The translations under genes were made by a program, and so were the position numbers. Positions 22,860 through 34,628 of a stretch of DNA of 64,000 nucleotides are shown one piece after another. Positions within the stretch are counted from its first letter, which is position 1. Every line of letters starts with the position of its first letter. Source of the DNA: Lunularia cruciata (lineage: Eukaryota; Streptophyta; Marchantiopsida; Lunulariales; Lunulariaceae). The stretch lies in the NCBI GenBank assembly GCA_948567375.1, contig OX419758.1, positions 4,407,001-4,471,000 on the forward strand. The letters run 5' to 3'. The notes beneath the pieces are model-generated. The model had not been told where the DNA came from and did not search any database. It worked only from the letters and a program-made list of their open reading frames with translations.

Positions 22860-23275
22860 TGTAACAATATGGAGTTTAGCAACGTAGTTAGTAAGGCTAA
22901 CAAAATAGAGAATAAGCCAAATTAGCCTAGAATATTCTAGAAGCATCTAGGAAGCTTCTTGGGAAGCTTCCCAACTAGTTAACTTGTGCCCTAAGTAGGT
23001 AGCTTCTAGAAGGAAGCTTCTAAACGCTTCTAACTAGCTTAGCTTGCATGCCAAGTAGGTGGCTTCTAGAAGGAAGTTTCTTGAGAAGCTTCCTGGTTAA
23101 CTTGGCTTGCACTCTAAGAAAGCGGCTCAAGGAAGCTTCTTGAGAAGCTTCTCAAGGGCCTTGTATGCTACCTATAATACCAACGGCAAAGTTCATGCTA
23201 GGCATTTGGAGTTTTCCCACATTCAAGCATCTCAATGTGAACTTCTATTTCTCTCCTTGATTTCAGTCTTTTACA
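22860..23275 (+). repeat. LTR B (5' LTR of inner element X)
   Basis: TGTAACAATATGG ... CAGTCTTTTACA. Followed by TTGGTATCAGAGTA at 23276, a Met-tRNA-type primer-binding site. It differs from C and D near its start (GCAACGTAGTTAGTAAGGC) but matches D at its end (GCATCTCAATGTGAACTT). Confidence 0.88.
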
Positions 23276-23547
23276 TTGGTATCAGAGTAGGAATGGGATG
23301 GATGGAATTTATGGACCACCAAATCCACTTCCACCAAACCATTGGGATTTTTGTGTCCAAGTGCTACCCAAGCATCGCTTCATACAATTCATCACCTCAC
23401 TCTTTGGATAAGAATTGTTTGCATATGATCACCATATTTGAGGAACCCTTGATACTTTTGGTTGTAACTTATGGAGAACGGTAGATGTGTTGTTTCTATG
23501 TGTTAATAAATTAGAAAGACTAGGAATGGAGTGATAGAGTACCAACC

Positions 23548-24465
23548 ATGGCGGCAATACCCGATGTTATCCTTGCTATGCATCAACAAATTGAGCACCT
23601 TACTTGATTTTTGGATGAACAAGATCTTGGACAAAAAGAGCACGTAGAGAGGGTACCAATTCAAGAAGGAGAAGCTCGCATCAGATTCCCTAAACCCAAG
23701 GTATTTGAAAGCAAGAATCTCACGTGTGTAGTGGAGAATTTTGTGTTTGATTGTGAATGTTATTTTGAAGCTACCAATCTACAAGATGAGTGAAAAAAAA
23801 TTCCCTTGGCTTCTAGCCAATTGGATGGAGTAGCAAAGCTATGGCAGAGATTCCAAGTGGAGTGAGCTGAACTACAAATTGTTGCACCAATCTTGACATG
23901 GTCAAAATTCAAGAGTGCAATAATTAGTTGGTTCCAAGCTATAAATTCCACACGAGCTGCACGGGATAAGTTGGCAGAGTTGAAACAGATTGGCTTTGTA
24001 AGAAGTTACATCATATAGTTCCAAAACACCATCATGCAAATTCCATATATATATTGGAAGGTGAAGCTCTGGATCGATTTGTGAGGGGCTTGAAGGCAAA
24101 AACCAAATTAGAGGTAACCATGCGAGAGCCACAAAACTTGGAGGAAACCATGCGGTTGGCCAAACGTTTTGATTCCTTGGTGGCAACAACTTGGTCTCAA
24201 CCTTGACCTCCACAAAACCTACCAATACGCTACACACGAGTGGAGGAGCCAACACCCACGGAGATTGATGCCATTCAACAAAGACCACTTGGCACGGCAA
24301 ATAGAGAGAAACTACAACAAAATGGTAGTTGTTTTTATTGTCGCCAATTGGAGCATTGCATTGTTGAATGTACACTCAAGAATGGACAACCTCGACAAGT
24401 TGCCCAGGTGGAGGTTGTGGAGCGGAATGATAGGAATGATCAGGCAAATGAGGAATCCCAATAGG
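23548..24465 (+). pseudogene. gag of inner element X
   Basis: Starts at the ATG at 23548 (MAAIPDVILAMHQQIEHL), a start shared with element Y. It then reads FPKPKVFESKNLTCVVENF, TWSKFKSAIISWFQAINSTR, and the CCHC knuckle CFYCRQLEHCIVEC (about 24330-24371) with a basic/acidic tail ending in NDQANEESQ and a stop at 24462-24464. Stops occur at about 23608, 23791, 23866 and 24019, with a frame change near 24050, so it cannot make an intact capsid protein. Gag packages the RNA and its knuckle binds it. Confidence 0.85.
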
Positions 24466-27400
24466 AGATTTTGAACCGCCTATTGGGAGCTTCATTAGTT
24501 CCAATAGGATTGAAGGCTTGACCTATGCAAGTTTGCTTCACTTGCAAGGTATGATATCTAATCAAGGTTGTAGGATTTTGGTTGATTCTAAAAGTTCAGA
24601 GAATTGTATGTATATGCAAGTAGCAAAGGAATTGGGTATTCCTATCTCGCCATTGATTGGAAGTAGTTTGATTATGGCGGATGGTAGAAAGGGTTCTGCA
24701 TTTTGCACCTTGCATCCTATTACCTTCAAGATTGGGAAGGAGTATTTGGAGTGTATGAGGTTTGTACTAGCACCTCTACACTATGATATCATTCTGGGTC
24801 TGCCTTGGCTTGAATGTCATAAGGTTCAATTTGACTGGACACGATGACCCGAATTCAAGTATAACACCAAGGTACAAATTTTTGATTAGGTTGTCTGGCA
24901 CCTTTGAGTAAGACACCCAAGAATAGTCAATCCCAAGATGGGAAGTTTGTCAAGAAGGTAGCCATACAGCAAACCTCGAAGAGAGATGAGTCCCAATATG
25001 GGAAGTTTGCCAAGAAGGCAAGCATGGAGCAAGCTTGGAAGAAAGATGAGTCCCTAGATGGGAAGTTTGTTAGTAAAGCAGCCACAGAACAAGCTTTGGA
25101 GGAAGATAAATCTGTATTTGCGGTGTGGATCAAGCTGATTGCACAAGAACAATCTGAGGAAGGCCAAGACCTCATCAAGCAATGGTTGATTGGATAGTTC
25201 TGGAGTTTGAGGACGTGTTTCCAGAAGGTCTGCCAAAGAGATTACACTCTAATCGAGGTATGCCCTTCAAGATCAAGTTATTGCCAAGGAGTACTCTAGT
25301 GAGGAGACCAATCTATCGGCTCTCACCAAAGGAGTTGGAGGAGAAGGACTTCATATGATATAATACCTCTCCTTGGGGAGCACTAACACTATTTGTTCCA
25401 AAGAAGGATGGAGGACTTCATTTCTGTATTGATTACTGTGGGCTCAATAAGCAAACCGTGAAGAATGCATATCCCTTGCCTCGGATCAATAACTTGCTTG
25501 ATCAACATGCTACTTTTCCAAGTTGGATCTTTGCAGCAGCTATTGGCAAATTTTGATTGATAGAGAGGATGTGCAAAAGACTGCCTTTTGCACAAGGCAT
25601 GGGTATTTGGAGTGGAGAGTTCTACCTTTTGGACTCACTAATGCTCCAGCAGTCTTCATGGATCAGATGCATCGGGTGTTGGATGGACTATTGGATTGGT
25701 CCGTGGTGGTGTTCTTGGATGATATCTTAATCTATAGCAAGATAGAGGTAGAGCACGTGAATCATGTGCAAGAAGTCCTAAGACAACTACGACAATGGAA
25801 ATTTTATTGCAAGAAGTCAAAATGTGCCTTTTGGCAAAAGGAGGTTAACTTCTTAGATCATAAGATCTCATCAGAGGGGATCAAGATAGAAGAAGAGAAG
25901 ATCAAGGCCATTATTGATTGGCCTACCCCAAAGGATGCTATAGAAGTACGGGAATTCAATAGATTGGCCATTTTTTACCGGCGGTTCATCCACTATTATG
26001 CTCATGTGGCTGCACCATTGACTGACCTCTTGGGAAAAAACATGAGGTTCCAATGGAACACCAAGCATGAAGAAGCATTCCAAAAGTTAAAGCATATGGT
26101 GTCTTCAAGACACATTCTTCAACCATATGATTGTCAACTACCTTGTGTGGTTGATTTTGATGCTTCTAACTTTGCAATTGGAGCTGTGTTGCAACAAGAA
26201 TTCCCAGATGGACTACATCCCATTGCCTTTGTGTCTTTCCAACTAAATATAGTTGAAAGAAATTACTCTGCTCAAGATCAAGAACAACTTGCAATGGTAT
26301 ATGCCACCAAGGTATGGAGACATTATCTCTTGGGGAAACAAGTGATTATGCAAACTGATCACAAACCATTGTTGCAGACCTTACACTTGGAGCACATGAA
26401 GAGTTGACATCATCGATGGGAAGAGCAACTCCAATTTTTTGACATCAAACTTGAGTACAAACCAGATCGGTTCCATGTCATCCCTGGTGCTCTATCACGA
26501 CAACTTGATTTGAAGTCTCTTCTTCTCATCGTAGTAGCAATTACGACGGTGTCAATTGACCCCAAGGTCCATAACGAGTTTCGATCAACTCTACAACAAG
26601 ATCTCTTCTTGCAAATGATACATGGTCATCTAACAATAGGCAACAAGGAGTACAATACCTTCTCCTTCAAGGAAGGCCTTCTATTCCATGCAAACCGGAT
26701 CTATGTTCCAGCCAAAGGTGATCTCTGACTTGTGCGCCTTCAAGAAGCCCATGATTTCCCTATAGCTGGTCACATGGGTGTGGACAAGACCTTGGGTACC
26801 CTCCAACGCCAATGGTGGTGGCCCAACATGACACAAGATGTTTGAGAGTTTGTCCAATTTGTGTGGGAGTTGTCAACGCAACAAGGCCAGTAACCAGAAG
26901 CCGAGTGGACTCCTTCAATCACTTCCCATTCCAACTACTCATTGGGAACATGTGAGCTTAGATCTCATCACCTCCTTGCCCAAGACACAACAAGGTCACA
27001 CAGCAATTGTGGTGTTTGTGTATAAGCTAAGTAAACAAATCCATTTGGCACCAACGGTTGATACTGTGGATGCTCTAACCTTGGCACAACTCTACTTTGA
27101 TAATGTATTCAAACATCATGGGATGTCACGTGTACTCATCTCTGACCGTGATCCTTGCTTCACCGGAAAGTTTTGGCAAGCCCTCTTCCAGATACTTGGC
27201 AGCAAGCTTGCTTTTTCCATAGCCTATCATCCTCAAACTGATAGACAAATTGAACATGCAAATTGCACCTTGGAAGATATGCTTTGTGCCTTCGTCAATA
27301 TTCAATTGGGATGAATGTCTTGTAGCTGCGGAGTTTGCATACAACAATTCTAAACAAGCAAGCACCTCATTCTCTCCTTTCTTTCTCAATTTTGGCCAAG

Positions 27401-27501
27401 ATCCGCTTGTCCCAGATTCTCTTCTTGCTCCTCCTCCATCTCAGGTCCCTCTTACTTCAACCTTCTTGAGCACCATATCCGAATCTCTCCAACAAGCCAA
27501 A
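24466..27501 (+). pseudogene. pol of inner element X (protease-RT-RNase H-integrase), truncated
   Basis: Domains in order. Aspartic protease about 24540-24850: LVDSKSSENC, where the usual D-S/T-G is D-S-K, and later IILGLPWLE. A linker with three 20-residue repeats, 24930-25110. Reverse transcriptase about 25265-25870, with FLDDILIYS as the YxDD box (about 25711-25737). RNase H about 26050-26470: VVDFDASNFAIGAVLQQ and ALSRQ-like end. Integrase HHCC (HMGVDK...CGSCQRNK, about 26770-26886) and catalytic core (LDLITSLPKT, ISDRDPCFTGKF, TLEDML). The frame ends at QQAK where LTR C starts, so the integrase C-terminus and chromodomain are missing. Stops at 25195, 25357, 26405, 26726 and 27312 and several shifts disable it. 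The longest clean piece is 294 codons, 25523-26407. Confidence 0.88.
24930..25110 (+). repeat. 60-bp (20-residue) repeats in the pol linker of X
   Basis: Three degenerate units of the form DGKF-x-KKA-xx-EQA-xK-x-DES between protease and RT. The same array occurs in Y (29570-29750) and in the outer element (33700-33890). It is charged and lies where no enzymatic domain is expected. Confidence 0.75.
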
Positions 27502-27927
27502 TGTAACAATATGGAGTTTAGCGACGAAGTCAGTCAGGCTCACGAAGTAGCACATAAGACAAATTAGCCTAGAATATTCCAGAAGTATCTAGGAAGCTTC
27601 TTGGGAAGCTTCTCGGTTAGCTTAGCTTGCACCTTAAGTATGTAGTTTCTAGAAGGAAGCTTCTAGAAGCTTCCAACTAGCTTAGCTTGCATGCCAAGTA
27701 AGCGGCTTCTAGAAGGAAGCTTCTTGAGAAGCTTCCTAGTTAACTTGGCTTGCACTCTAAGAAAGCGGCTTGAGGAAGCTTCTGGAGAAGCTTCTCAAGG
27801 GCCTTGTATGCTACCTATAAATACCAAAGCCAAAGCTCATGCTAGGCATTTGGAGTTTTCTCTCATTCAAGTGTCCCAATGTGAGTTTCTATTCTCCTAT
27901 TTCTCTCCTCGGTTTTGGTCTTTTACA
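27502..27927 (+). repeat. LTR C (5' LTR of inner element Y)
   Basis: TGTAACAATATGG ... GGTCTTTTACA, followed by TTGGTATCAGGGCA at 27928. Its first 57 bases (to CACATAAG) are identical to LTR D, but its end (GTGTCCCAATGTGAGTTTC) differs from D. It abuts element X integrase at a CCAA sequence. Confidence 0.9.
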
Positions 27928-27941
27928 TTGGTATCAGGGCA
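27928..27941 (+). promoter_or_regulatory. Primer-binding site of element Y
   Basis: TTGGTATCAGGGCA directly after LTR C, one change from the Met-tRNA-type consensus. The matching site after LTR B is at 23276-23289. Confidence 0.8.
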
Positions 27942-28198
27942 AGAATGGGATGGATGGAATTTATGGACCACCAAATCCACTTCCGCCAAACCATTGGGAC
28001 TTTCATGTCCAGATATTACCAAAGCATCGTTTCACACAATTCATCACCTCACGCTTTGGGTAGGAATTTCTACATATGATCACCGTGTAAGAGGAACCCT
28101 TGATACTTCTAGTGATAACTTATGGAGAACGGTGGACGTGTTGTATCTATGTGTTAATCAACTAGATAAATTGAGGGTAGTGGAATAGAGTAGTAGTG

Positions 28199-29100
28199 AT
28201 GGCGGCAATACCAGATGTTATCCTTGCAATGCAACAACAAATCAAGCATCTTACTCGATTGTTGGATGAATTAGACCAGCAACAACAAGAATAGATAGAC
28301 AGAGCGCCAATTCAAGATGGAGAAGATCGCATTTGATTTCCCAAACCCAAGGTGTTTGAAGGCAAGAATCTTCCAAGCACAATGGAGAATTTTGTGTTTG
28401 ACTGTGAACGTTACTTTGAAGCCACCAATCTTCAAGACAAGCGGAAACAAATTCTCTTGGCTTCTAGCCAGTTGGATGGCGTGGCAAAACTTTGGTGGTG
28501 ATTCTGAGTAGAAAGAGCTGAACGACAAATTGTTACACCGATTTTGACATGGGCAAAATTCAAGGATGCAATACTTGGTCAATTTCAGACTATAAATGCC
28601 ACTTGAGTTGCACGAGATAAATTGGCAGAGTTGAGGCAGATTGGCTCAATGAGAAGCTACATCACACAATTTCAGAATATCATCATGCAAATTCCAGATA
28701 TCCAAGAAGGTGAAGTTTTGGATCAATTTGTGCAAGGATTGAAGTCATGAACCAGATTGGAGGTGACCATGCGAGAGCCACAAAACGTAGAAGAAGCCAT
28801 GCAATTGGCTGAGCGTTTTGATTCCTTAGTTGCAACAACTTGGTCTCGACCTCGACCTACACAAAACCTACCAGTACCACGAGTGGAAGAACTGGTACCA
28901 ATGAAGATTGATGCTATTCAACGAAGACCACTTGGCATAGCAGATAGAGAAAGATTACGACAAAATGGAGGTTGCTTTTATTGTCGCCAAGTTGGACATC
29001 CGCATTGCTGAATGTTTTCCACTTAGGAATGGGTGACCTTGACAAGTTGCCCAGATGGAGTTTGTGGAATAGAATGATCAGGGAAACAAAGAATCCCAGT
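28199..29100 (+). pseudogene. gag of inner element Y
   Basis: ATG at 28199 (MAAIPDVILAMQQQIKHLTR). Then FPKPKVFEGKNLPSTMENF, TWAKFKDAILGQFQ, GSMRSYITQFQNIIMQIPDI, EEAMQLAERFDSLVATTWSR, and a knuckle CFYCRQVGHPHC followed by a frame change before the last Cys block (about 28974-29010). In-frame stops at about 28292, 28334, 28499, 28505, 28604 and 28748 disable it. It is more complete than X gag, and together with LTRs C and D it defines the most recent insertion of the stack. Confidence 0.85.
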
Positions 29101-32100
29101 AGGAGATTTTGAGCCGCCTACTTGGAGCTTGATTAGTTCCAATGGGAATGAAGGCTCGACCTATGCAAGCTTGCTTCACTTGCAAGGTACGATATCTAAT
29201 CGGGGTTGTAGGATTTTGGTTGATTCTTGAAGTTCAGAGAATTGCATATCTATGCAAGTAGCAAAGGAATTGGGTATTCCTATCAAGCCAATGATTGGAA
29301 GTATTTTGATGATGGCGGATGGTAGAAAAGGTTCTGCATTCCGCACCTCGCATCCTGTTACCTTCAAGATTGGGAAGGAGTATTTGGAGAGTATGAGGTT
29401 TGTAGTGGCACCTCTACATTATGATATCATTCTAGGTCTACCTTGGCTTGAACGTCATAAGGTTCAATTCGATTGGACCCGACGTCAAATTCAAGTACAA
29501 CACCAAGGTAGGGATTTCCGATTAGGTTGTCTAGCACCTCTGAGTAAGACACCTAAGAATAGTCAGTCCTAAGATAGGAAGTTTGTTGAGAAGGTAGCCA
29601 TAGAGCAAATTTGGAAGGGAGATGAGTCCCAAGATGGGAAGTTTGCCAAGAAGGCAAGCATGGAGCAAGCTTGGAAGAGAGATGAGTCCCTAGAAGGGAA
29701 GTTTGTTAATGAAGCAGCCATAGAGCAAGCTTTGGAGGAAGATAAGTCTATATTTGCGATGTGGATCAAGCCGATTGCACAAGAACAATCTGAGGAGGGC
29801 CAGGTGCCGCATCAAGCAATGGTTGATCGGATAGTTCAAGAGTTTGTAGATGTGTTTTTGGATGATCTGCCAAAGGGATTACCCTCTGATCAAGGTATGC
29901 CCTTCAAGATCGAGTTATTGCTAGGGAGTACTCCAGTGAGTTGACCAGTCTATCGGCTCTCACCAAAGGAGTCAAAGGAGTTGCAAACAACACTTACAGA
30001 GTTGTTGGAGAAGGATTTCATATGACATAGTACCTCTCCATGGGGAGCACCGGTACTATTTGTTCCAAAGAAGGATGGAGGACTCCATTTCTGTATTGAT
30101 TACCGTGGGCTCAATAAGCAAACCGTGAAGAATGCATATCCCTTGCCTCGGATTGATGACCTGCTTGATCAATTAAGTGGAGCACGCTACTTTTCCAAGC
30201 TAGATCTTTGTAGCAACTATTGGCAAATTCCTATTGAAGGAGAGGACGTGCAAAAGACTGCCTTTTGCACAAGGTATGGACATTTTGAGTGGAGAGTTCT
30301 ACCTTTCGGACTCACTAATGCTCCAGCAGTCTTCATGGATCAGATGCATCGGGTGTTGGAGGGACTATTGGAGCAGTCCGTGGTAGTGTTCTTAGATGAT
30401 ATCTTAATCTATAGTAGGACAGAGGCAGAACACAGGAAGCATGTGCGAGAAGTCCTAAGACGACAACAACAGTGGAAATTTTACTGCAAGAAGTCAAAGT
30501 GTGCTTTTTGGTAGAAGGAGGTTACCTTCTTGGGTCATAAGATCTCATCAGAGGGGATCAAGATGGAAGAAGAGAAGATCAAGGCCATTACTGATTGGCC
30601 TACCCCAAAGGATGCTACCAAAGTACAAGCATTCAATGGATTGGCCAGTTTTTACCGATGGTCCATCCACTATTATGCTCACGTAGCTGCACCATTGACT
30701 GACCTCTTGGGAAAGAACTCAAGCTTCCAATGGACCACCAAGCATGAAGAAGCATTCCAGAAGTTAAAGCATATGGTGTCTTCAAGACCCATTCTTCAAC
30801 CATATGATCCTCAACTACCTTGTGTGGTTGATTTTGATGCCTCTAACTTTGCAATTGGAGCTGTGTTGCAACAAGAATTTCCAGATGGACTACATCCTAT
30901 TGCCTTTGTGTCTCACCAACTAAATACAGCTAAAAGAAATTACTCTGCTTGAGATTGGGAACAACTTGCAATGGTATATGCCACCAAGGTATGGAGGCAT
31001 TATCTCTTGGGGAAACAAGTGATCATGCAAGTTGATCACAAGCCATTGTTGCAGACCTTACACCTAGAGCACATGAAGAGTCAACATCATCGATGGGAAG
31101 AGCAACTCCAATTGTTTGACATCAAACTTGAGTACAAACCAGGTCGGTTCCATGTCATCCCTGATGCTCTATCACGACGACCTGATTTGAAGTCTCTTCC
31201 TCTCATTGCGGCAGCAATTACAACGGTGTCAATTGATCCCAAGATTCATAACAAGTTTTGGTTAGCTCTACAGCAAGATCCCTTCTTCCAAATGGTACAT
31301 GGTTGGCTAACAACAGGTGACAAGGAGTACAACACCTTCTCCTTCAAGGAAGGCCTTCTATTCCATGCGGACCGGATCTATGTTCCAGCCAAAGATGATC
31401 TTCAACTTGTACGCCTTCAAGAAGCCCATGATTTACCCATCGCTGGTCACATGGGTGTGGATAAGACCTTGGGTACCCTCCAACATCAATGGTGGTGCCC
31501 CAACATGACACGGGATGTTTGAGAATTTGTCCAATTGTGTGAGAGCTGCCAACGTAACAAGGCCAGCAACCAGAAGCCGGGTGGACTCCTTCAACCGCTT
31601 GCCGTTCCATCAGCTCGTTGGGAGCATGTGAGCTTGGATCTCATCACATCCTTACCAAAGACAAAACAATGACACACAGCCATCATGGTGTTTGTGGATA
31701 AGCTTAGTAAGCAAATCCACTTGGTACCAACCTGTGATACCGTGGATGCTCCAAACTTAGCACAAATCTACTTCAACAATGTCTTCAAGCATCATAGAAT
31801 GCCACGCGTACTCATCTCCAACCGTGATCCTTGCTTTACCGGGAAGTTTTGCAAGCACTCTTTCAGATACTCGGCACCAAGCTTGCTTTGTCCACGGCCT
31901 ATCATCCTCAAATTGATGGACAAGCCAAACGTGCCAATCGTACATTGGAGGATATGTTGCATGCTTTTGTCAATATCCACCATACCAATTGGGATGAATG
32001 TCTTACCGCTGCCAAATTTGCCTACAACAATTCCAAACAGGCAAGCACCGGATTCTCTCCTTTCTTTCTCAATTTTGGCCAAGATCTGCTTGTTCCAGAT

Positions 32101-32727
32101 TCTCTTCTTGCTCCCCCTCCATCTTAGGTTCCTCATACTTCCACATTCTTGACCACTATATCCTAATCTCTCCAACAAGCCAAGTCTCACCTCCTTGTTG
32201 CTCAAAATTGCCAAAAACAATATGCGGACCACCATCATCAAGATCTCACCTTTGAAGTCGGTGATAAAGTCATGTTATCCTCTAGTAACCTCCCTCTCCT
32301 ACTTGATACCCAAGTTTGTAAACTTGCTCCTAATTGGATAGGACCCTTTGATATCACCCAAATTGTCTCTCTTGTTGCTTATTGTCTTGCCTTGCCTTGT
32401 CACATGCGTATCCATCCTGTCTTTCATGTTTCCAAGTTGAAACCCTTTGTTCCTAACCCCTCTTCCTTTTCCTCTTGAGTCCAACCTCCTCCTCTTCCTA
32501 TCCCTATCAATGATCATGAGGAGTGCAAAGTTGATCGTATCCTTGCACGTCACCACATTCAACGAGGCCGTCGCCAACATATGGAGTACAAGGTCCTTTG
32601 GAAAGGGTATCCCCTTCATGATGCCACCTGGGAACCTCTTTCTCACCTCCACAATGCACAGACGGCCATCCAAGAATTTGAAGCTTCACTAGCGACGAGG
32701 ACGTCACCAACTAGCGGCAGGGGAATA
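29101..32727 (+). pseudogene. pol of inner element Y with integrase chromodomain
   Basis: Most complete pol in the window. Protease about 29180-29470 (stop at the D-S-G position: LVDS then TGA; later IILGLPWLER). 20-residue linker repeats 29570-29750. RT about 29890-30530 ([28 protein letters not shown]). RNase H about 30720-31180 (VVDFDASNFAIGAVLQQ, PDALSRRPD). Integrase zinc finger (HMGVDK ... CESCQRNK, about 31440-31562), core LDLITSLPKT, ISNRDPCFTGKF (Asp changed to Asn in ISDRD) and, after a frameshift near 31848, TLEDML. GPF-type region WIGPFDITQI (about 32335). C-terminal chromodomain EYKVLWKGYPLHDATWEP (about 32584-32637), which in chromoviruses targets insertion to marked chromatin. 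Stops at 29942, 30024, 30511, 30949, 31520, 31670 and 32126. Confidence 0.9.
29570..29750 (+). repeat. 60-bp (20-residue) repeats in the pol linker of Y
   Basis: Units such as DGKFAKKASMEQAWKRDESL repeated three times with changes. Same position and unit as in X and in the outer element. Confidence 0.75.
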
Positions 32728-33130
32728 TGTAACAATATGGAGTTTAGCGACGAAGTCAGTCAGGCTCACGAAGTAGCACATAAGCCAAATTAGCCTAGAA
32801 TATTCTAGAAGTATCTAGGAAGCTTCTTGGGAAGCTTCCCAACTAGTTAACTTGTGTCCTAAGCAGGTAGCTTTTAGAAGGAAGCTTCTAGAAGCTTCTA
32901 ACTAGCTTAGCTTGCATGCCAAGTAGGCAGCTTCTAGAAGGAAGCTTCTTGAGAAGCTTCTTGGTTAACTTGGCTTGCACTCTAAGAAAGTGGTTCAAGG
33001 AAGCTTCTTGAGGGCCTTGTATGCTACCTATAAATACCAAAGCCAAAGCTCATGCTAGGCATTTGGAGTTTTCCCACATTCAAGCATCTCAATGTGAACT
33101 TCCATTTCTCTCCTCAATTTCAGTTTTACA
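32728..33130 (+). repeat. LTR D (3' LTR of the inner block, chimeric)
   Basis: TGTAACAATATGG ... TTTCAGTTTTACA, directly followed by the AGTGT duplication. Bases 32728 to about 32784 match LTR C exactly; from about 32785 on, the diagnostic bases follow LTR B (CCAACTAGTTAACTTGTG, CATCTCAATGTGAACTT). The switch marks a crossover. Confidence 0.88.
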
Positions 33131-33135
33131 AGTGT
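33131..33135. repeat. Target-site duplication AGTGT, right copy
   Basis: Exact repeat of 22855-22859. Joining the two sides restores the zinc-knuckle end VECPLKK of the outer gag. Confidence 0.9.
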
Positions 33136-34628
33136 CCACTCAAGAAGGTGCAACCTGAACAAGTTATTCAAATGAAGTTTGTAGAACAGAATGATTAGGG
33201 AAACAAGGAATCCCAATAGAAAGTTTTGGCACCTATTGGGAACTTGATTAGTTCTAACGGGATTGAAGGCTTAACCTATGCAAGTTTGCTCCACTTGCAA
33301 GGTATGATATCTAATTGTGGGTGTAGGATTTTGGTTGATTTTGGGAGTTCAAAGAATTGCATGTCCAGCAATTTGCAAAGGAATTAGGTATTCCTATTAG
33401 GCCAATAATTAGAAGTAGATTGATGATGGTAGATGGTAGAAAGGGTGATGCATTTTGTACCTCACATCCTGTTACATTCAAGATTGGGAAGGAATATTTG
33501 GAGTGTATGAGGTTTATGAGAGGTTTATATAAGGTTTACATATATATTTGGCACCTCTACACTATGATATCATTTTGGGTCTACCTTGGCTTGAATGTCA
33601 CACGTTCAATTTGATTGGAATTGATGACAAATTCAAGTACAACACCAAGGTAGGAAATTTAGATTAGGTTGTCTATCACCTCTAAGTAATACACCTAAGG
33701 ATAGTCAATCCCAAGATGGGAAGTTTGTCAAGAAGGCAGCCATCAAGCAATCATTGAAGGAAGATAAGTCCCAAGAGGGGAAGTTTGTTAGGAAAGTAGC
33801 CATTGAGCAAGCTTTGAAAGAAGATAAATCCCAAGATAAAAAGTTTGTTAGTAAAGCAGCCATAGAGTAAGCTTTGGAGGAAGATAAATCTACTTTTGCA
33901 ATGTAGATCAAGCTGATTGTGCATGGAGAATCTCAAGAGGGCCAAAAACCTCATCAAGTAATGGTTGATCAAATAGTCTAGGAGTTTTCATATATGTTTT
34001 TGGAAGATCTGCCAAAGGGATTACCCTTTGATTTTAGTATGCCCTTCAAGATTAAATTATTGCCAAAAGTCCTCCTATGAGTCAATCTATTGGCTCTCAC
34101 CAAAGGAGTTAGATGAGCTTCAAACAACACCAATAGACCACCATCGTTGTGATCTCACATTTCAAGTTGATGATAAGGTCATGCTCTCTTCTAATAACCT
34201 ACCCCTCCCACTTAATACCCAAGTTCATAAACTCACCCCAAATTGGATAGGACCCTTTGATGTCACCCAAATCATCTCTTCTATTGTTTATCAACTTGCC
34301 TTGCCTTGTCATATATGCATCCATCTTGTCTTTCACATTTCCAAGTTGAAACCCTTTGTTCATAACCCATCTTCTTTTTCCTCTTGTGTCTAACCTCATC
34401 CTCTTCTTGTCCCTATCAATGATCATGAGGAATACAAATTTTATTGTATCCTTGCATGTCGCCACATCCCACGAGGCTGCTGAAAAGAACAAGGTCTTTT
34501 GGAAAGGATATCCCATTCATGATGCCACATGAGAACCTCTTTCTCATCTCTTGAATGCACAAATAGCCATCCAATCATTTGAAGCTTCATTGGCAACAAT
34601 GATGTCACCAACTAGTGGTGGGAGAATA
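33136..34628 (+). pseudogene. Outer element: end of gag, protease, deleted pol, chromodomain region
   Basis: Continuation of the outer gypsy element after the nested block. The knuckle end is followed by protease sequence (GCRILVDFGSSKNC, about 33325-33362; an extra insertion near 33510-33545 breaks it), then three 20-residue linker repeats (33700-33890), then the start of the RT region (LSPKELDELQTTP, about 34095-34130). It then jumps directly to CDLTFQVDDKVMLSS of the integrase C-terminus (about 34150), WIGPFDVTQI (about 34243) and a degenerate chromodomain with TAA/TGA stops. About 2.2 kb covering RT, RNase H and the integrase core is missing relative to Y. It could only have moved with proteins from another copy. 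Confidence 0.8.
33700..33890 (+). repeat. 60-bp (20-residue) repeats in the outer element
   Basis: Three units of the DGKFVKKAAIKQSLKEDKSQ type between protease and RT remnant, with a stop in the third. Confidence 0.75.

Larger units (their letters stand above)
22860..33130 (+). mobile_element. Inner nested gypsy block: LTR B - partial internal - LTR C - internal - LTR D
   Basis: About 10.3 kb inserted in the outer element's gag, bracketed by AGTGT. It holds three LTRs and two internal regions. The first internal region stops in the integrase at 27501, exactly where LTR C begins, about 0.55 kb short of the chromodomain end. The second runs complete to LTR D. LTR D is C-like at its start and B-like afterwards. 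The best reading is that element X (B) received a second copy Y (C) in its integrase, and the 3' LTRs of Y and X then recombined, deleting the rest of X. Both pol regions have stops and frameshifts. Confidence 0.8.

Noticed and set aside
24927-25236. Cys- and Ser-rich minus-strand frames, recurring at 29.57-29.77 and 33.7-33.97 kb
   Set aside because: Recurrence comes from the antisense of the 20-residue pol linker repeats, not from a conserved minus-strand gene.
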